From: Seison nebaliae
Lineage: Eukaryota > Rotifera > Pararotatoria > Seisonacea > Seisonidae
Reading direction: 5' to 3'
NCBI GenBank assembly: GCA_023231475.1
Contig: JALJEE010002126.1
Location: 29,894-93,893, forward strand
DNA length: 64,000 bases
Shown: piece by piece, positions 61,401-64,000 of the stretch
How the letters are laid out: each line of letters opens with the position of its first letter
Numbering within the stretch: the first letter of the stretch is position 1
Program-made: the position numbers and the translations under genes
Notes under the pieces: generated by a model
Database searches by the model: none
What the model was told of the DNA's origin: nothing
The model's input: only the letters and a program-made list of their open reading frames with translations

Positions 61401-64000
61401 TATATTCCTGATTCTTTTCATCAAAAATAAAATCACCAGAATCATCTTCCACAAACTTTCCGTTTGGTAATCGTTTATACCGTTTCTTCAGATACGGAAT
61501 TAATTCATTATCATCATTCATAATATAATTACCATCAGCTGCTTCTACAATTCGTCCGTCATCCATCTTCTTATATCGTTTCTTCAATAACGGTTTTGGA
61601 ACGACAGAATGTTCAGATTTCGAATCATCTCCTCCATTTCCACTTTGTCTCATATAATTTCCATCTTTTGATTTAATGAAATTATTTTGTTTGTCAATTG
61701 AATATCTCTTCTCCCTTAATGGAATAAAATTACCATCATCATTACGAACATAATCACCATGTTCTGATGGAATGAATTCATTTCTCTCATTCTTTTCGAA
61801 TCGTTTCTTTCCCACATTTATATAATTTCCTTTATCATCTTTCACATAAATTCCTTTATCATCATCCACATTAAATTTACCATCCACATCCTTCATATAT
61901 CGATGATATTCATTGACTGGTATTAAACATCCACTACTATCTCTCACAAACGAACCGATATCATCATCACTTGATCGTGTGGGTATTGTTCGTCGTTTAC
62001 CAACTAAAATGAAATCTCCTTTTTTGTCTGAAACATATTTGCCATCTTTGTCTCGTACAAATTTACCAGTATCATCTTTCCGATAACGTTCCTCTCGATC
62101 AATATCAATTAAACTTCCATCACCTGTCTCCACGATATTGCCCTTCTCACTCGGAATAAGATTTCCATCAGAATTTACTACATATCGTTCTGGTCGACCA
62201 ACACGAATTAAATTCTTATTTTTATCTTTAACATATTCACCTTTCGGATTTTCATAGAATTTTCCCGATTTCTCATCTAACGAATAACGTTCCTTCTCTT
62301 TACGATCTATCAAATTTCCGTCATCATCTTCCAAATATCGATCGTCAGGTCGTCGATCTCTTGTCGTACTTCCTTCTTGCTCAACACACGTTCGACGTTC
62401 TGGACCGATATCGATGAAATTTCCTCGACCATCTGAAATGTAATTACCTTTTGATGATGGTATTAATTTTCCTGTAGAATCAGGAACATATTTCGGTTGA
62501 TCGACACTGATGAAACGACCAGTGTCATCATCACGAACAAATTCACCGTTTTCATCTGGAAAGAAATTTCCTTTGTGATCTGTTGTATATCTCCGTTTTC
62601 CAACATTAACAAAATTTCCATAATTATCTTCAACGAAATTTCCGTTATCATCTGGAATCATTTTATTCGTTTGCTCATTAATACGGAATCGTGGACGATT
62701 CTCTAAATTGATGGTATCTCCATCTTTCGTTTGAATGAAGGAACCGGTTGTGGAAGGAATTGTCGGTTTTTGTTTTCGATCAATAATATCATGTCGTTTA
62801 GGTCCGATACAAACATAATCTCCATGTCCATCTGATACATATTCTCCGTCGTCAGCTCTGATAAATTTCCCGGTAGGATCTTGATGATATCGTTGATTAT
62901 CGATTGGTACTGGTCGACCTTCATCATTTTTGACAAAATGTCCTTTTTCGTCTTTGACTAATTGTCCATTCTCATTATAAGAATATCTCGGTTTGCCAAC
63001 TCGTATCAATTCGTCACCAGATTTGATATATTCTCCTTCTGATGATGGTTTTACATTTCCATCAGTTTCATCGATTGTATATCGATCTCCAATTCGAGTA
63101 TCAATTAATTTACCATGATCACTGATAATAAAAGAACCGTTAGATGATGGAACGACTGATAAATTATTATTATCATCAAATTGAGATGGAAAATAATCAT
63201 CATCTTTTTTCTTATCGTCAATTGTTTTATATCGTTTTGGACCGACATTAACAAATTGATCATTTTTATCTTTTATAAAATTTCCATCAGTTGATGGAAT
63301 AAATTCATTTGTTTTCGTATCTTTTTTATAACGTTGTTGTTGTTGAATAGGAATCATTTGATTTCCATCATCTGATTTGATGAAATCTCCTTTTTCATCA
63401 GGAATAAATTTATTTGTTCGAGAATCTTTTCGATATCGAGGACGTCCAATATTCATCACATTTCCTTTATCATCTTTTACATATTCTCCATCATTATCTG
63501 GTATTAAATTATTTGATTCATTATCAAGTCGATATCGTTTTGTTTTTTCATTTAATGGTAATAAATTTCCATTTTTTGTTCTTACAAAATCTCCAACATC
63601 ATCTGGACTATATTCTGTTAATTTATCTGAAATTCGAACCATTCGAGGACGACCAATCGATAAAATATTTCCATCATTATCTAATACGAATTCTCCATTA
63701 TCATCCTCAACATAATTTCCATCAGAATCGATCGCTAATCGTTTTTCATCATTTAAATTTATTAAATTATTTTTATTATCTAAAATGAAATTTCCTTTTT
63801 CTGAAGGAATTAATCGATTCTTTTCATCTTTAATATATCGAGGACGTCCAACTCTCAACAAATTTCCTTTTCCATCATTTATATATTCTCCTTTATCATC
63901 TTCTCTCATTATTCCATCATCATCAATTCTATATCTTTGTTTATCATCAATATTTATCGGAATTCCATCATTATCCAATATCGTATCACCCACAACTTTC
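55465..64000 (-). CDS. FLN: Filamin (actin cross-linker), C-terminal part, with novel repeat array; partial
   Basis: Filamins dimerise and cross-link actin, also binding membrane receptors. Visible minus-strand exons are from beyond 64000 to 60675, and 59963-55465, joined in frame (phase 1). The second exon codes about 1,498 residues: 13 full filamin Ig repeats, a Ser/Gln hinge (about 58210-58560), a second hinge with poly-Gln (about 55745-56030), and the last repeat ending GSPFNIEVQ, equivalent to the dimerising Ig24. Repeats show the family AGxGxLSxxVEGPSKA, DGTCxVTYxPTxPGxYxIxIKF and IPGSPF motifs, and alternate in type as in vertebrate Ig16-23. The upstream exon has only the C-terminal half of one Ig repeat, preceded by about 1,000 residues of unrelated 33-36-residue repeats. 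The actin-binding calponin domains must lie past the window edge. Confidence 0.95.
59964..60674 (-). other. FLN: 711-base filamin intron
   Basis: Joins codon pieces G and GA to restore the filamin YGVGLSPD-GVF-SPSEFTVDA linkage. It is the longest intron in the window and the only one inferred with a GTA donor (GTATGA). AT-rich; a 72-codon frame inside has no support. Confidence 0.85.
61005..64000 (-). repeat. Tandem 33-36-residue repeat array inside filamin
   Basis: About 29 protein-level repeats are visible and continue beyond the window. A typical unit is RYRKDDTGKFVRDKDGKY then VSDKKGDFILVG. Within a unit, D-x-x-G-x-[FYL]-[IV] recurs about every 8 residues, suggesting stacked beta-hairpins. 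Unit boundaries alternate almost strictly between [VI]G-[KR/P]-x-R-Y and I-[PD]-x-x-x-x-R-Y, so the true period is a two-unit block of about 67-70 residues (about 200-210 bases). DNA copies have diverged, so the array is not a recent expansion. I do not recognise the repeat. Confidence 0.9.

Overview
The window is an AT-rich, gene-dense stretch of an animal nuclear genome. Evidence is spliced eukaryotic genes (RAD17, AASS, RAB7, PSMD3, CAPZA, filamin, POU4), introns mostly of 40-60 bases, poly-Asn runs encoded by AAT repeats, and a decayed non-LTR retrotransposon. The style (compact, AT-rich, tiny introns, Asn/Ser/Asp-rich proteins, multi-kilobase intronless exons) makes me think of a small-genome arthropod, most likely an acariform mite. 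That placement is an inference and no single marker proves it.

Layout. 1-3.0 kb: tail of an unidentified gene, a RAD17 checkpoint clamp loader, and a bacterial-looking NIF3-type protein. 4.0-7.1 kb: mitochondrial lysine-degrading AASS. 8.0-9.4 kb: a PPC/DUF296 protein followed after 105 bases by RAB7; a broken tandem copy of the last RAB7 exon lies at 10.0-10.4 kb. 10.9-13.1 kb: proteasome subunit PSMD3. 13.7-15.9 kb: intronless extended synaptotagmin. 16.4-17.7 kb: secreted chymotrypsin-family protease. 19.4-20.5 kb: orphan single-pass protein with a Met/His-rich ectodomain. 23.3-33.6 kb: a giant ELM2-SANT nuclear protein (about 3,370 residues). 35.8-36.6 kb: orphan multipass membrane protein. 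37.1-38.4 kb (minus): actin-capping CAPZA. 38.4-45.5 kb: a 7-kb gene desert before the intronless POU4 neuronal transcription factor (45.5-50.5 kb). 51.0-52.8 kb: a 30-base minisatellite and a dead LINE. 53.2-54.1 kb: a secreted fibrinogen-like protein. 55.5-64 kb (minus): filamin, running off the right edge.

The genes are mostly unrelated housekeeping and developmental functions; I see no pathway cluster. Two close same-strand pairs (RAD17/NIF3 and PPC/RAB7) could be co-transcribed. CAPZA and filamin are both actin regulators but are far apart.

The strongest unusual signals are: (1) a roughly 1,000-residue array of alternating 33-36-residue repeats embedded in filamin; (2) a window-wide 5' splice-site preference for GTT instead of GTAAGT/GTGAGT, in 30 of 33 inferred introns; (3) a roughly 600-residue linker between the two halves of the POU4 DNA-binding domain; (4) a partial RAB7 duplication that keeps a CXC prenylation end while the intact gene ends CKNC. 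All exon boundaries were deduced from reading frame, protein family similarity and GT/AG signals, without transcript data.
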